Shown here: in pieces, positions 7,094 through 16,523 of the stretch
How positions within the stretch are numbered: position 1 is the stretch's first letter
Layout: the number at the start of each line of letters is the position of its first letter
From: Streptomyces antnestii
GTDB lineage: Bacteria > Actinomycetota > Actinomycetes > Streptomycetales > Streptomycetaceae
Reading direction: 5' to 3'
Assembly: GCF_004005495.1 (NCBI RefSeq)
Contig: NZ_RZYA01000007.1
Span: 124,001-188,000, forward strand
DNA: 64,000 nucleotides
Notes under the pieces: generated by a model
What the model saw: only the letters and a program-made list of their open reading frames with translations
Told to the model about the DNA's origin: nothing
Database searches by the model: none
Translations under genes and position numbers: made by a program

Positions 7094-10030
7094 ATGCCCC
7101 TGCTGGAGCCGAAGCCGGAAGCGCTGCGCCCCGGACCGCACACGGGAGGCCCGGCGCCCGACCGGGTGCCGGACGCGCAGGCCGGCGGGACCCCCGAGCC
7201 GCTGCGCTCCGAGCTGACCGCGCTCCTGGGGGCGGACAAGGTCCTGACGGGCATCTCGGACCTCGTGCGGTACGCGTCGGACGCGAGTCCCTACCGCTTC
7301 GTGCCGCAGGTCGTGGTCGTCGCCGAGGACATCGACGACGTGTCGGCCGTCCTGTCGTACGCCCACGGCAGGGGCCGTGAGGTGGTGTTCCGCGCGGCGG
7401 GCACGTCGTTGAACGGGCAGGCGCAGGGCGAGGACATCCTCGTCGACGTCCGCAGGCACTGGGCGGGCGTCGAGGTCATCGGGGAGGGCGAGCGGGCCAG
7501 GATCGGCCCCGGTACGACGGTCGTGCGCGCCAACGCCACGCTCGCGCGGTACGGGCGCGTGCTCGGCCCCGACCCGGCGAGCGCCATCGCCTGCACGATC
7601 GGCGGGGTCGTCGCGAACAACGCGTCGGGCATGACGGCGGGCACCACCAGGAACTCGTACCGGACGGTCGCCTCGCTCACCTTCGTGCTGCCGTCCGGCA
7701 CGGTGGTGGACACGGCCGATCCGCTCGCCGACGATCTGCTGGCGCACGCGGAACCGGCGCTGTGCGCGGGCCTGTTGGAGATCAAAAGCGAGATCGAGGC
7801 GGACGCGGCGCTGGTCGCCCGTATCCGCGCCAAGTACGAGATCAAGAACACGAACGGGTACCGCCTGGACGCCTTCCTGGACGGCGCGACTCCCGTGGAG
7901 ATCCTGCGCGGTCTGATGGTGGGCTCCGAGGGGACGTTCGGCTTCATCTCCGAGGTCGTCTTCGACACCCTGCCGCTCGACCGGAAGGTGTCCACGGCCC
8001 TGCTGTTCTTCCCCTCCCTGCCGGCGGCGGCAGCGGCGGTCCCGCTGTTCAACGAGGCCGGCGCGATCGCCGTCGAGGTGATGGACGGCAACACGCTGCG
8101 GGCCTCGGTGAGCGTGCAGGGGGTGCCCGCCGACTGGGCAGGTCTTCCCAAGTCGACGACGGCGCTCCTGGTCGAGTTCCGCGCGCCGGACGAGGCGGCG
8201 CAGGAGCGTTTTGAGGCGGCGGCCGCCCAGGTCCTTGAAGGGCTCGAACTGGTCGCGCCGGTGGCGTCGGTGACCAATGAGTTCACGCGTGACCCGAAGA
8301 CGATCGGCGGCTACTGGAAGGCCCGCAAGGCGTTCGTGACGGCGGTCGGCGGTTCGCGCCCGTCCGGTACGACGCTGATCACCGAGGACTTCGCGGTGCC
8401 GCCGTCGCGCCTGGCCGAGGCGTGCGAGGCGCTCCTCGAACTCCAGACCAGGCACGGCTTCGACGCGGCCGTGGCCGGTCATGCCGCGCACGGCAATCTG
8501 CACTTCCTGCTCGCCTTCGACGCGGGCAAGCCCCAGGACGTCGAGCGGTACGCGGCCTTCATGGACGACTTCTGCCGCCTCACCGTCGAGCGCTTCGACG
8601 GATCGCTCAAGGCCGAGCACGCCACCGGACGCAACATCGCGCCGTTCCTGGAGCTCGAATGGGGCGCGCAGGCCACGGAGTTGATGTGGCGTACCAAACA
8701 GGTCATCGACCCTGACGGCGTCCTCGCGCCGCGTATCGTCCTGGACCGCGACCCCCAGGCCCATCTGCGCGGCCTGAAGACGATCCCCCAGGTCGAGCCG
8801 ATCGCCGACCCGTGCATCGAGTGCGGCTTCTGTGAGCCGACGTGCCCCAGCGAGGACCTGACGACCACGCCGCGCCAACGGATCGTGCTGCGCCGCGAGA
8901 TGATGCGCCAGCCGTCGGGTTCGCCGGTCCAGGACGGGCTCGTCGCGGCGTACGGGTACGACGCGGTGGACACCTGTGCGGGCGACTCGACCTGCAAGCT
9001 GGCGTGCCCCGTCGGGATCGACACGGGCGCCTTCATGAAGGACTTCCGGCACGCGCGGCACACCCCTCGCGAGGAGAAGGTGGCCGCGTTCACGGCGAGG
9101 AACTTCAAGGCTGTCGAAGCGTCGGCGCGGCTCGCCGTGGCCGCCGCCGACAAGATCGGCGACCGGCTCCTGACGACCGTGACCCAGGCCGCCCGCAAGG
9201 CCGTCCGCCCCGACCTCGTACCGGAGTGGCTGCCGGAGATCCCCGGTGCCGCCGCCCGGGAGATGCCGCGCACCGCGAGCGTGGGGGCCGCCGCGGTCTA
9301 CTACCCGGCCTGTGTGAACCGTATTTTCGGCACCCCTGGGGACGTGTCCCTCGCGACGGCCATGGTCGCCGTCTCCGCGCGCGCGGGACGGCCGGTATGG
9401 ATTCCGGACGATGTCGCAGGCACCTGCTGCGCCACGATCTGGCACTCCAAGGGCTACGACGAGGGCAACGCCGTGATGGCGAACCGGATCGTGGAGGCGG
9501 CCTGGGGCTGGACCGCGGGCGGCAGACTGCCCCTGGTGGTCGACGCCTCGTCGTGCACGCTCGGCATCGCCCACGAGGTCGTCCCCTATCTGACCGACGA
9601 CAACAGGGAGTTGCACAAGGAGCTGAACATTGTCGACTCCATCGTGTGGGCGGCCGAGGAGCTGCTGCCGCGTCTCACCGTGCGCCGGACGGTCGGCTCG
9701 GCGGTCCTTCACCCGACCTGCTCGATGGAACACCTGGGCGACGTGGGGCAGTTGCGGGCGGTCGCCGAGGCGTGCGCCGACGAGGTGGTGGTGCCGGACG
9801 ACGCCGGGTGCTGCGCCTTCGCGGGCGACCGGGGCATGCTCCACAAGGAGCTCACCGAGTCGGCCACCCGCAAGGAGGCGGCCGAGGTGACCGCCCGTCA
9901 CTTCGACGCGCATCTGTCGGCGAACCGGATGTGCGAGGTGGGCATGGACCACGCGACGGGCCGCAGCTACCGCTCCGTGATCGTGGAGCTGGAGCGCGCG
10001 ACCCGTCCCGGGGTCACGCGGAGCAGCTGA
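7094..10030 (+). CDS. FAD-binding and 4Fe-4S oxidoreductase, D-lactate dehydrogenase-like
   Basis: This 978-aa fusion joins a GlcD/vanillyl-alcohol-oxidase type flavin domain to a GlpC-like iron-sulfur domain. The FAD part has the PCMH-type segments GTSLNGQAQG and GGVVANNASGM. The middle carries two ferredoxin-type clusters, CIECGFCEPTCP near 574 and CAGDSTCKLACP near 627. The C-terminal half has the two CCG-type motifs of heterodisulfide-reductase-like domains (CCATIWHSKGY near 778 and AGCCAFAGDRG near 905). Such proteins oxidise D-lactate or other 2-hydroxy acids and pass electrons to quinone at the membrane. It stands alone between marR and the GH109-like gene, so the precise hydroxy acid is unproven. 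Confidence 0.9.
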   Translation: MPLLEPKPEALRPGPHTGGPAPDRVPDAQAGGTPEPLRSELTALLGADKVLTGISDLVRYASDASPYRFVPQVVVVAEDIDDVSAVLSYAHGRGREVVFRAAGTSLNGQAQGEDILVDVRRHWAGVEVIGEGERARIGPGTTVVRANATLARYGRVLGPDPASAIACTIGGVVANNASGMTAGTTRNSYRTVASLTFVLPSGTVVDTADPLADDLLAHAEPALCAGLLEIKSEIEADAALVARIRAKYEIKNTNGYRLDAFLDGATPVEILRGLMVGSEGTFGFISEVVFDTLPLDRKVSTALLFFPSLPAAAAAVPLFNEAGAIAVEVMDGNTLRASVSVQGVPADWAGLPKSTTALLVEFRAPDEAAQERFEAAAAQVLEGLELVAPVASVTNEFTRDPKTIGGYWKARKAFVTAVGGSRPSGTTLITEDFAVPPSRLAEACEALLELQTRHGFDAAVAGHAAHGNLHFLLAFDAGKPQDVERYAAFMDDFCRLTVERFDGSLKAEHATGRNIAPFLELEWGAQATELMWRTKQVIDPDGVLAPRIVLDRDPQAHLRGLKTIPQVEPIADPCIECGFCEPTCPSEDLTTTPRQRIVLRREMMRQPSGSPVQDGLVAAYGYDAVDTCAGDSTCKLACPVGIDTGAFMKDFRHARHTPREEKVAAFTARNFKAVEASARLAVAAADKIGDRLLTTVTQAARKAVRPDLVPEWLPEIPGAAAREMPRTASVGAAAVYYPACVNRIFGTPGDVSLATAMVAVSARAGRPVWIPDDVAGTCCATIWHSKGYDEGNAVMANRIVEAAWGWTAGGRLPLVVDASSCTLGIAHEVVPYLTDDNRELHKELNIVDSIVWAAEELLPRLTVRRTVGSAVLHPTCSMEHLGDVGQLRAVAEACADEVVVPDDAGCCAFAGDRGMLHKELTESATRKEAAEVTARHFDAHLSANRMCEVGMDHATGRSYRSVIVELERATRPGVTRSS

Positions 10031-10302
10031 GCTTCAGGTCGCCGCCCCAGTCCGCGTGGTCGTTGTCGTTGCCGTTGCCGTTGCCGTCATCGGCGATCCC
10101 GTGCCGCGCTGGGCTCCCATGTTCTCCTGCGAGTCGGCGACGGTCACCCGGGGCGGCACCGTTCCGACCCACGTGCGTCCAAAGAGTCCGTAAAGAAAGT
10201 CCAACTCCCTGACTACTTCGGCCCCTTGCGCCTCGCTGTACTCCCCTCCAGGGTGGCAAGCGCTTACTCGCAGCGCACGCACCCACCTTCGATGGAGGTC
10301 CG
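10031..10302. other. Intergenic region with hexamer repeat and regulatory site
   Basis: This 272-base gap has no convincing gene. It starts with a GTTGCC-type hexamer tract (about 10066-10088) and ends with the leader of the GH109-like gene, including an AAGCGCTT palindrome and a GGAGG ribosome site before the ATG at 10303. Confidence 0.7.
10256..10267. promoter_or_regulatory. Putative LacI-type operator upstream of GH109-like gene
   Basis: The sequence GCAAGCGCTTAC contains the perfect 8-base palindrome AAGCGCTT with a central CG, the hallmark of LacI-family operators that control streptomycete sugar genes. It lies about 40 bases before the start codon, where a bound repressor would block transcription. 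A longer perfect version occurs at 48119-48132. Confidence 0.5.
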
Positions 10303-11787
10303 ATGCACGACGACAGAGCGACACCGGCACCCGACGCGGATCCCGGGCACACAGGGCACCCCGGGCGCCCCGAGCACACGGACGGCGGGCAGTCCCGCAG
10401 ATCGGTTCTGCGGACGGCGGGCATCGCCGGGGCCGGGCTCGGGCTCGGCGCGTTCAGCGGCGGCCCGGCGCAGGCGGCCGATGGGCAGGCGGCGGGCGCG
10501 CAGTCCGGGGCGAGCGCCGCGGAGGCTCCCGCCCGGCAGGGCGAGACCATGATCGGCGTGCCCTTCGAGGGCCGCTCCGCCGTGCGGGTCGGCATCATCG
10601 GGCTCGGCAACCGCGGCGGCAGCATGATCGACCTGTTCCTGGCGATCCCGGGCGTCCAGGTCGTCGCGCTCTGCGACCCGGTGAAGGACAAGACCGCGAG
10701 GGCCGCGGCCAAGGTCACGGCCGCGGGGCAGCCCGCTCCGGCGACGTACACCAAGGGCGATCACGACTTCGAGAACCTGTGCAAGCGGGGCGACATCGAC
10801 TTCGTGTACGCGGCGACGCCCTGGGACTGGCACTTCGAAATGGCGAAGACGGCGATGCTGAACGGCAAGCACGTCGGCGTGGAGTGTCCTATCGCCCTCC
10901 AGCTCGACCAGCTCTGGGAGCTGGTCGACCTCTCCGAGCGCACGCGCCGGCACTGCATGCAGCTGGAGAACTGCTGCTACGGCCGGAACGAGATGCGGGT
11001 CCTGCGGATGGCGCACGCCGGCAAGTTCGGCGACCTGCTGCACGGGGCGGGCGCCTACAACCACGACCTGCGCGGCCTGATGTTCGACCCGGACTACTAC
11101 GAGGGGCCGTGGCGACGCCTGTGGCACACGCGGCTGCGCGGCGACCTGTACCCCAACCACGGGTTCGGCCCGGTCGCCAACTACATGGACATCAACCGCG
11201 GTGACCGTGTCACGCACATCTCCAGCTTCGGTACGCCCTCGCTGGGCCTGGCCCAGTACCGCGAGGCCCACATGCCGAAGGGCGACCCGAGCTGGAAGGA
11301 GACGTACATCGAGTCCGACCGCACGATCAGCCTGGTCCAGACGGCGAAGGGTCGCGTCATCCGGCTCGAACACGATGTGTCCACGCCCCACCCCTACTCG
11401 CGGATCAACAACCTCGGCGGCACGAAAGGTGTGTTCGAGGACTACCCGGCACGCATCTATATAGAGCCGGACCACACCAATGACGCGTGGGGCGACTTCT
11501 CCAAGTACGCGGACTGGGACCACTGGCTGTGGAAGGAGCACTCCAATCCGCCGGGCGGCCACGGCGGCATGGACTACATCATGGTGTTCCGCCTGATGCA
11601 GTGTCTGCGGGCGGGCCTGGTACCGGACTTCGACGTGTACGACGCCGCGACGTGGACGTCGCCGGTGCCGCTGAGTCACTTGTCCATCAAGGCGAAGGGG
11701 GCGCCGCAGGAGATCCCCGACTTCACGCGCGGGATGTGGAAGAAGGCGCGGCCGGGGGTGGATTCGGCCAAGCCCGAAGGGGCGTGA
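10303..11787 (+). CDS. Tat-exported Gfo/Idh/MocA family protein, GH109-like glycosidase
   Basis: This 494-aa secreted protein has a twin-arginine signal (RRSVLRTAG near residue 32, then a hydrophobic stretch). The mature part starts with an NAD-binding Rossmann fold (GIIGLGNRGGSM near 98). It continues with the family segments YAATPWDWH, ECPIALQLDQLWEL and the conserved NCCYGRNEM. Exported members of this family with retained NAD are GH109 enzymes, which remove alpha-N-acetylgalactosamine by an oxidation-elimination route. The assignment to GH109 rests on the Tat signal and these motifs; a plain exported oxidoreductase is the alternative. It converges on a secreted PNGase A-like gene, so both may act on glycoprotein sugars outside the cell. 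Confidence 0.83.
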   Translation: MHDDRATPAPDADPGHTGHPGRPEHTDGGQSRRSVLRTAGIAGAGLGLGAFSGGPAQAADGQAAGAQSGASAAEAPARQGETMIGVPFEGRSAVRVGIIGLGNRGGSMIDLFLAIPGVQVVALCDPVKDKTARAAAKVTAAGQPAPATYTKGDHDFENLCKRGDIDFVYAATPWDWHFEMAKTAMLNGKHVGVECPIALQLDQLWELVDLSERTRRHCMQLENCCYGRNEMRVLRMAHAGKFGDLLHGAGAYNHDLRGLMFDPDYYEGPWRRLWHTRLRGDLYPNHGFGPVANYMDINRGDRVTHISSFGTPSLGLAQYREAHMPKGDPSWKETYIESDRTISLVQTAKGRVIRLEHDVSTPHPYSRINNLGGTKGVFEDYPARIYIEPDHTNDAWGDFSKYADWDHWLWKEHSNPPGGHGGMDYIMVFRLMQCLRAGLVPDFDVYDAATWTSPVPLSHLSIKAKGAPQEIPDFTRGMWKKARPGVDSAKPEGA

Positions 11788-11803
11788 CGGGCCAGGTGTG
11801 AGC

Positions 11804-11848
11804 GGTGTGGGAGCCCGGCGGCGAGCTGCGTGCCGCCGGGCCCCCACC
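11804..11848. terminator. Bidirectional terminator hairpin
   Basis: A long GC-rich inverted repeat (GGGAGCCCGGCGGC paired with GCCGCCGGGCCCCC around a 9-base loop) lies between two convergent genes and can end transcription from both sides. Confidence 0.8.
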
Positions 11849-11861
11849 GTACGTCTGCCCC

Positions 11862-13520
11862 TCAGCAGCGCGTACGGTCCACCGTCAACGCGCCCTGTGC
11901 GGTGGCCAGTTCATGGTCGTAACAGCCGTCGGGGCCGCTGAGACGGTAGCGCTCGCGGCTGGTGCCGGTGGCATGCCGCTGGTCACGCGGCACGCCCGCC
12001 GTGTACGAGGCGTCACCCGTGTAGGTGTCGTCGAGCACCGTCCACGCCGTGCCGCCCGCGCCGGTGGACCGTCCCGTCTCGGCCCGGTCACCGAGGTCGA
12101 TCACGGTCCGCAGCCGGTTGGCGGCGTCGAGCGTGGTGGCGCCGTCCATCGTGTAGGTGCGGTTCGTGCGCGTGGTGTGGTGACCGGACACGACGGTCTG
12201 GCGGTCGGTCCAGGTCCCCTTCAGCGCGTCGTCGTTCTCGCCCTCGGCCCAGCGGTGCGTGGTCGAGGCGGCGAGGTCGCGGGTCACGGTGGTGGCGACC
12301 CGGCCGTGCGAGGTGTTCACGTAACCGGACACGGTCAGCTTGTGCCCACCCTCGGCGTCGAGACGGTACTGGTTCGTACCGGGCGTGTACGTCGTCGAGT
12401 TGGCCGGCTCGCTCTCGTGGTGGCCGGTCAGCGCGCCGGTGACGTGGGAACTGCCGCCGTCCTGCCAGACCAGCACGTTGACGGGAACGCTCCAGCCGCT
12501 CTGCCCCTTCGGGACGCCCACGACGGAGACGTCGATCTGGTGCGGACGCCCGTCGTCGAGGAGCCCGGCGAACGGGGTCAGGTCGTACTGCAGGGGCCGC
12601 ACGTCGAAGGCGCCGGGGGCCGGAATCACGTACCAGAGGAAGGGGTTGGACCAGCCGCCGGTCCAGACGTTCGGGAACGGCGAGGCGATGCCCGCGAGTT
12701 TGCCGTCGACGGAGATCTGCACCTCGCGGTACGGGCCGCCGTCGCCCTTGCACGAGTACGGCACTCCGTCCGGAACCGCCAGGTACCAGAACTCCTCGCA
12801 GCCGCCGCCCGATCCGGTCGCGTACACCTCGGCGACGACGCGCTCGCTGTTGCGCGGGGTGGTGAGCTTGCCGTCGTCCAGGGTGAGCACGCGGTCGGGG
12901 ATGCCGGCGGACTGCTGCCGCTTCGCGTGCGGCTCGGCGGCGTAGAAGGTGAGGGTGGCCTTGACCGCGATGACACCGGTGTACGTGCTGTCGACAACGT
13001 TGCCTATGAGCATGTCGACCGGCTGGTCGGCCCGCAGGGTGTCGCTGTACCGCGTGACGTCCTTCTCGACGTTCCAGGCGATGCCGTCGGGCGAGGGCTC
13101 GGGGGTGGAGGTGCGCAGGACCTCGACGCCGCCGATGTGCAGATAGCCGAGACGGTCGAACTGCCGTCCCTTCACCTTGCCTTCGAGCCGCAGGACGACC
13201 TTGCTCCACCGGTCGCCGCAGCCCTTGGGCGGGGTGTAACTGCCCTTGTAGGGCGTGAAGTCGCGGAACTCGGTCTCCGCGAGCGTCACCTGGCAGGACT
13301 TGGTGGAGGGCTTGGTCACCGGCGGCGTGGCCGTGATCGGATCGTGCCAGTCGGTGCCGAACTCGGCGGGGACGTCGGCGGGTTGGGACGTCGCGGGCCG
13401 GGGTGTGCTCTGTTGGGGTGCGGTCTGCTGGGGTGCGGCGGAGGCTGTCGCCGCCTGGCCGACGAGGGCAGTGGCCGCCAGGGTCGCCGCGGCCAGCATG
13501 GACATGACGCGTCTTCTCAT
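11862..13520 (-). CDS. Secreted peptide-N4-asparagine amidase A (PNGase A) family protein
   Basis: This exported protein of about 552 aa resembles the PNGase A family, whose plant and fungal members cut N-glycans from asparagine. A signal peptide fills the first ~30 residues (MRRRV, then an Ala-rich core ending ASA). Family-like segments follow: YKGSYTPPKGCGDRW, the long beta-rich core with GYLHIGGVEVLRTSTPEP, FWYLAVPDG, and PYREVQISVDGKLAG with WSNPFLWYVIPAPGAFD. Several cysteines suggest disulfides. The start at 13520 is chosen because it gives a clean signal; an ATG at 13568 lacks one. The next gene to its right is on the same strand, 66 bases upstream. Bacterial members are poorly studied, so activity is inferred. 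Confidence 0.82.
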   Translation of the reverse strand: MRRRVMSMLAAATLAATALVGQAATASAAPQQTAPQQSTPRPATSQPADVPAEFGTDWHDPITATPPVTKPSTKSCQVTLAETEFRDFTPYKGSYTPPKGCGDRWSKVVLRLEGKVKGRQFDRLGYLHIGGVEVLRTSTPEPSPDGIAWNVEKDVTRYSDTLRADQPVDMLIGNVVDSTYTGVIAVKATLTFYAAEPHAKRQQSAGIPDRVLTLDDGKLTTPRNSERVVAEVYATGSGGGCEEFWYLAVPDGVPYSCKGDGGPYREVQISVDGKLAGIASPFPNVWTGGWSNPFLWYVIPAPGAFDVRPLQYDLTPFAGLLDDGRPHQIDVSVVGVPKGQSGWSVPVNVLVWQDGGSSHVTGALTGHHESEPANSTTYTPGTNQYRLDAEGGHKLTVSGYVNTSHGRVATTVTRDLAASTTHRWAEGENDDALKGTWTDRQTVVSGHHTTRTNRTYTMDGATTLDAANRLRTVIDLGDRAETGRSTGAGGTAWTVLDDTYTGDASYTAGVPRDQRHATGTSRERYRLSGPDGCYDHELATAQGALTVDRTRC

Positions 13521-13586
13521 GTGGGGTGTTGTATGGGGCGGACGGGTTCCACCGCAATAGCCCCGCACCCTCGACAGGCCGTGGCG

Positions 13587-14342
13587 TCAGCTCTCCAGTG
13601 ACACCTTGTCGCCCATCACCACGACCGGATGCCGCTTCGGGTCGATGGTGCGCAGCAGGTACTCCATGCCGGACTTGGACAGGCTCACGCATGCCGAGGT
13701 GCCGCTGCCGTGGTCCATGTGGAGCCAGATGCTGCCGCCCTTGGTCTGCCCTTCGGGCCGGGTCGGGTCGTTCGGCGCGGTGCCCTTCACGCGGTTGTAG
13801 TCGATGGCGATGACGTAGTCGAAGTCGTGCCAGTGCGACTCGGCCCAGTAGTGCGGGGCCTGGAACGAGGCCGCCTGCGTGTACGGGAGTTTCGCGCCCG
13901 GGTCGGCGAGCACGCCGCCCGCGTCGGTGAGGGTGAACACTCCTATGGGGCTTCGCTTGTCGCCCTCGTGGTGGTCGGCGGTCCAACCCTTCTTGCCGTT
14001 GTGGGCGGGCCAGCTGCGCGTCTTGTCCCAGGTGTCACCGGACTTCGAGTAGAGCACGACGGTCGAGTCACCGGAGTCCTTGCCGTCGCCGTAGACCGCG
14101 ACGACCTGCCGGGCGCTCTTCGGGATCTGCGACTGGAGCCGGTCCCCGACGTCGGGGATGCGCTTGAGGTCGACGGCCGGCCGGCCCTCGTGCCGGGAAC
14201 CGCCGGAGCCCGCCTCGTCCTTGTGCCCCGTCCCGTCGCCTCCGCCCGAACCGCCGCAGGCCGACAGGGTCATGAGAAGGACGCCGCAGGCCGCCGCGGC
14301 GACCGCCGTTCGAACCGCACCCCTATTACGCATGCGGTCCAT
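13587..14342 (-). CDS. Lipoprotein with YkuD-like (L,D-transpeptidase family) domain
   Basis: This is a cell-surface lipoprotein of about 251 aa. The signal is MDRMRNRG plus a hydrophobic core and lipobox TLSAC, followed by a Gly/Asp-rich linker. The catalytic-like domain has DKRSPIGVFTLTDAGG, HYWAESHWHDFDYVIAIDYN and a terminal block IWLHMDHGSGTSACVSLSK. The His and Cys there match the YkuD-type active site, but in the looser form seen in the COG3786-like branch rather than the strict SHGCVR motif. Likely role: remodelling of cell-wall peptide cross-links. The start is uncertain; an in-frame ATG at 14384 also exists and neither has a strong ribosome site. Confidence 0.8.
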   Translation of the reverse strand: MDRMRNRGAVRTAVAAAACGVLLMTLSACGGSGGGDGTGHKDEAGSGGSRHEGRPAVDLKRIPDVGDRLQSQIPKSARQVVAVYGDGKDSGDSTVVLYSKSGDTWDKTRSWPAHNGKKGWTADHHEGDKRSPIGVFTLTDAGGVLADPGAKLPYTQAASFQAPHYWAESHWHDFDYVIAIDYNRVKGTAPNDPTRPEGQTKGGSIWLHMDHGSGTSACVSLSKSGMEYLLRTIDPKRHPVVVMGDKVSLES

Positions 14343-14636
14343 GGTCGCACCACGCACCGGCTGCCCCTGACCGGCCCCACTCATCGAGCCACCCGGCGAG
14401 CCACCCGACGCGGGACCCAACGGGACGGAAGCGGGCCTGAAGCGGGCCGGACGCCGGCCGGACGCCGGCCGGGAAGTGGGCCGGGAAGTGGGCCGGGACG
14501 TGGCTGGATGCGGGCCGAAACCGTGCCCCACGGCGTAAAACCGGTTGCCTCCGGTCGCCGATTCCGGCGAACCTTTCACGGTTTGTTCCCTCCGTACCCC
14601 CGACTTTCGCTCTCCTCTTCCGAGCCCTGGGACGTC
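14343..14636. other. Divergent intergenic region with GC-rich direct repeats
   Basis: This 294-base gap separates the lipoprotein gene from the divergent ABC exporter operon. Between about 14448 and 14512 it has short tandem repeats of GACGCCGGCCG and of GGAAGTGGGCCG type. Both promoters must lie here, but no clear -10/-35 pair was found. Confidence 0.6.
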
Positions 14637-16523
14637 ATGCAGATCCACGATCTTCCGTATCCCGACCCGGGCCTGCCGGATGCCCGCTCCGGTCCCCGCT
14701 TCCTGCTCTGGCTCGGCCGGAACCAGCTCGGCGGCCAGCTCAAGTCCCTCTCCTGGGGACTCCTGCACTTCCTGTCCGTCGCCTCCCTGCCCTACGGTGT
14801 CGGCTTCGCCGTGCAGGCCGTGGTCGAAGGCTCCGGCGCGCGGCTCGCCCTCGCGGGCGGGCTGATCCTGCTGCTCGGCGCCGCCCTCGCCCTCGGCGAC
14901 ACGATGCTGCACCGCACGGCGGTCACCAACTGGATCACCGCGGCGGCCCGGGTGCAGCAGCTCCTGGCCCGCAGGACGGCGGCCCTGGGCGCGGCGCTCA
15001 CGCGGCGGGTGGCCGCCGGTGAGGTCGTCGCGGTCTCCACCGGTGACGTCGAGAAGATCGGCTGGTTCGTCGAGGCGCTGTCACGCTTCGCCGCCGCCGC
15101 GCTGACCGTCGTCGTGGTGTCCGTCGGCCTCGTCCTCTACCAGCCGGCGCTCGGTGTCGTCGTGGCCGTCGGCATGCCGGTCCTCGCGCTCGCCGTTCTG
15201 CCGCTCCTCCCCCGTGCCACCCGCCGCGCCGACCGGCAGCGCGAGAAGGCGGGCCGCGCCACCGAACTAGCGTCGGACACCGTCGCGGGGCTGCGTGTCC
15301 TGCGCGGCATCGGCGGCGAGGAACTCTTCCTCGACCGCTACCGCCGCGCCTCGCAGGACGTCCGCGAGGCCGCCGTGCGCAGCGCCCGCATGTGGTCACT
15401 GATCTCGGCGGTCCAGGTACTGCTGCCGGGTCTGCTCCTGATCTCGGTCGTCTGGTACGGCATCGAGCTGGCCCGCCAGGGCCGGATCACCGTCGGTGAA
15501 CTCGTCACGGTGTACAGCGCCGTGATGATCCTCAACTACCCGCTGCGCCACTTCGAGGAGATCGCCATGGCGTACTCCTTCTCGCGCCCCTCGGCCCAGC
15601 GCGCGGCACGTGTCCTCTCCCTGGAGCGGGTCACGGAGCCGGGCGGGCTGCGCGCCGCGAAGGCACCTGCCGGTGATCTGTACGACCCGGTGACCGGGCT
15701 GCTGGCTCCCGCCGGCCGCCTCACGGCGGTCGTGTGCGGCGACCCGGACCTGGCGGGGCGGCTCGCGGACCGGCTCGGAGGGCATCCGACGGATGCCGGT
15801 TCGAGCGAGGCGCACGTGTCGGGCGGGGAGTCCGGCGCAGCGCACACTCCGGTCGTCGGCCCGCCGTCCGTGCTGCTCGGTGGGGTGCCGCTCGACGAGT
15901 TGCCCCTGGACACGGCCCGCGCCGCCGTCCTCGTACAGGACAAGGACCCGGTGCTGCTGTCCGGCACGCTCGCCGAACTGCTCGACGTCCCGTCCTCGGG
16001 GGCGGTGCGCGCCGAGGAGGCGCTGACCGCGGCGCAGTGCGGTGACGTGCTGGACGCGCTGGCGCAGGCGTCCCTCGACGACGACCCGATGAACGCGCGG
16101 ATCACCGAGCGCGGCCGCTCCCTCTCCGGAGGCCAGCGGCAGCGGCTCGCCCTGGCGCGGTCCCTGGTCACCGACCCGGAGGCGCTGGTCCTGGACGAGC
16201 CGACGTCGGCCGTCGACTCGCACACCGAGGCCAGGATCGCCGACGGCCTCCGGGCGCTGCGCACCGGGCGCACGACCGTGGTGCTCACCTCGTCGCCGCT
16301 GCTGCTCGACCGCGCGGACCGGGTCGTCCTGGTCCACGAGGGCACGGTCGCGGCGGTCGGTGTGCATCGCGAACTCGTCGTCGCCGAGCCGCGGTACCGC
16401 GCCGTCGTCACCCGCGAGACGGACGAGGAGGCGGCGTCGGCGGCCCTGTCCCAGAACGGCGGCGCCCCTCTGCGCGACGACACCGGCATCGAAGAACTCA
16501 CCGAGATCGAGGAGACGGCATGA
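14637..16523 (+). CDS. ABC exporter subunit with degenerate Walker A
   Basis: This is the first half of a heterodimeric ABC exporter, 628 aa. Residues about 20-310 form a six-span exporter domain. The ATPase domain lacks a P-loop: where GxxGxGKS/T belongs (about 363-380) the protein reads VVCGDPDLAGRLADRLGG, with no lysine. It keeps a perfect signature LSGGQRQRLALAR (about 496) and Walker B ALVLDEPTS (about 518), but the H-loop His is replaced by Ser (VLTSSPL). It can therefore offer a signature but not bind ATP normally. It overlaps the partner gene by 4 bases (ATGA). The partner shows the opposite pattern, so the pair should share a single working ATP site. Confidence 0.9.
   Translation: MQIHDLPYPDPGLPDARSGPRFLLWLGRNQLGGQLKSLSWGLLHFLSVASLPYGVGFAVQAVVEGSGARLALAGGLILLLGAALALGDTMLHRTAVTNWITAAARVQQLLARRTAALGAALTRRVAAGEVVAVSTGDVEKIGWFVEALSRFAAAALTVVVVSVGLVLYQPALGVVVAVGMPVLALAVLPLLPRATRRADRQREKAGRATELASDTVAGLRVLRGIGGEELFLDRYRRASQDVREAAVRSARMWSLISAVQVLLPGLLLISVVWYGIELARQGRITVGELVTVYSAVMILNYPLRHFEEIAMAYSFSRPSAQRAARVLSLERVTEPGGLRAAKAPAGDLYDPVTGLLAPAGRLTAVVCGDPDLAGRLADRLGGHPTDAGSSEAHVSGGESGAAHTPVVGPPSVLLGGVPLDELPLDTARAAVLVQDKDPVLLSGTLAELLDVPSSGAVRAEEALTAAQCGDVLDALAQASLDDDPMNARITERGRSLSGGQRQRLALARSLVTDPEALVLDEPTSAVDSHTEARIADGLRALRTGRTTVVLTSSPLLLDRADRVVLVHEGTVAAVGVHRELVVAEPRYRAVVTRETDEEAASAALSQNGGAPLRDDTGIEELTEIEETA

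Noticed and set aside
6899..9952. A 1017-codon minus-strand frame
   Set aside because: Antisense to the FAD/Fe-S oxidoreductase, which has strong motifs.
10014..10330. A minus-strand frame ending in DWGGDLKLSCS
   Set aside because: The tail looks protein-like, but no start or conserved body exists and it overlaps the GH109-like leader and the end of the oxidoreductase gene.
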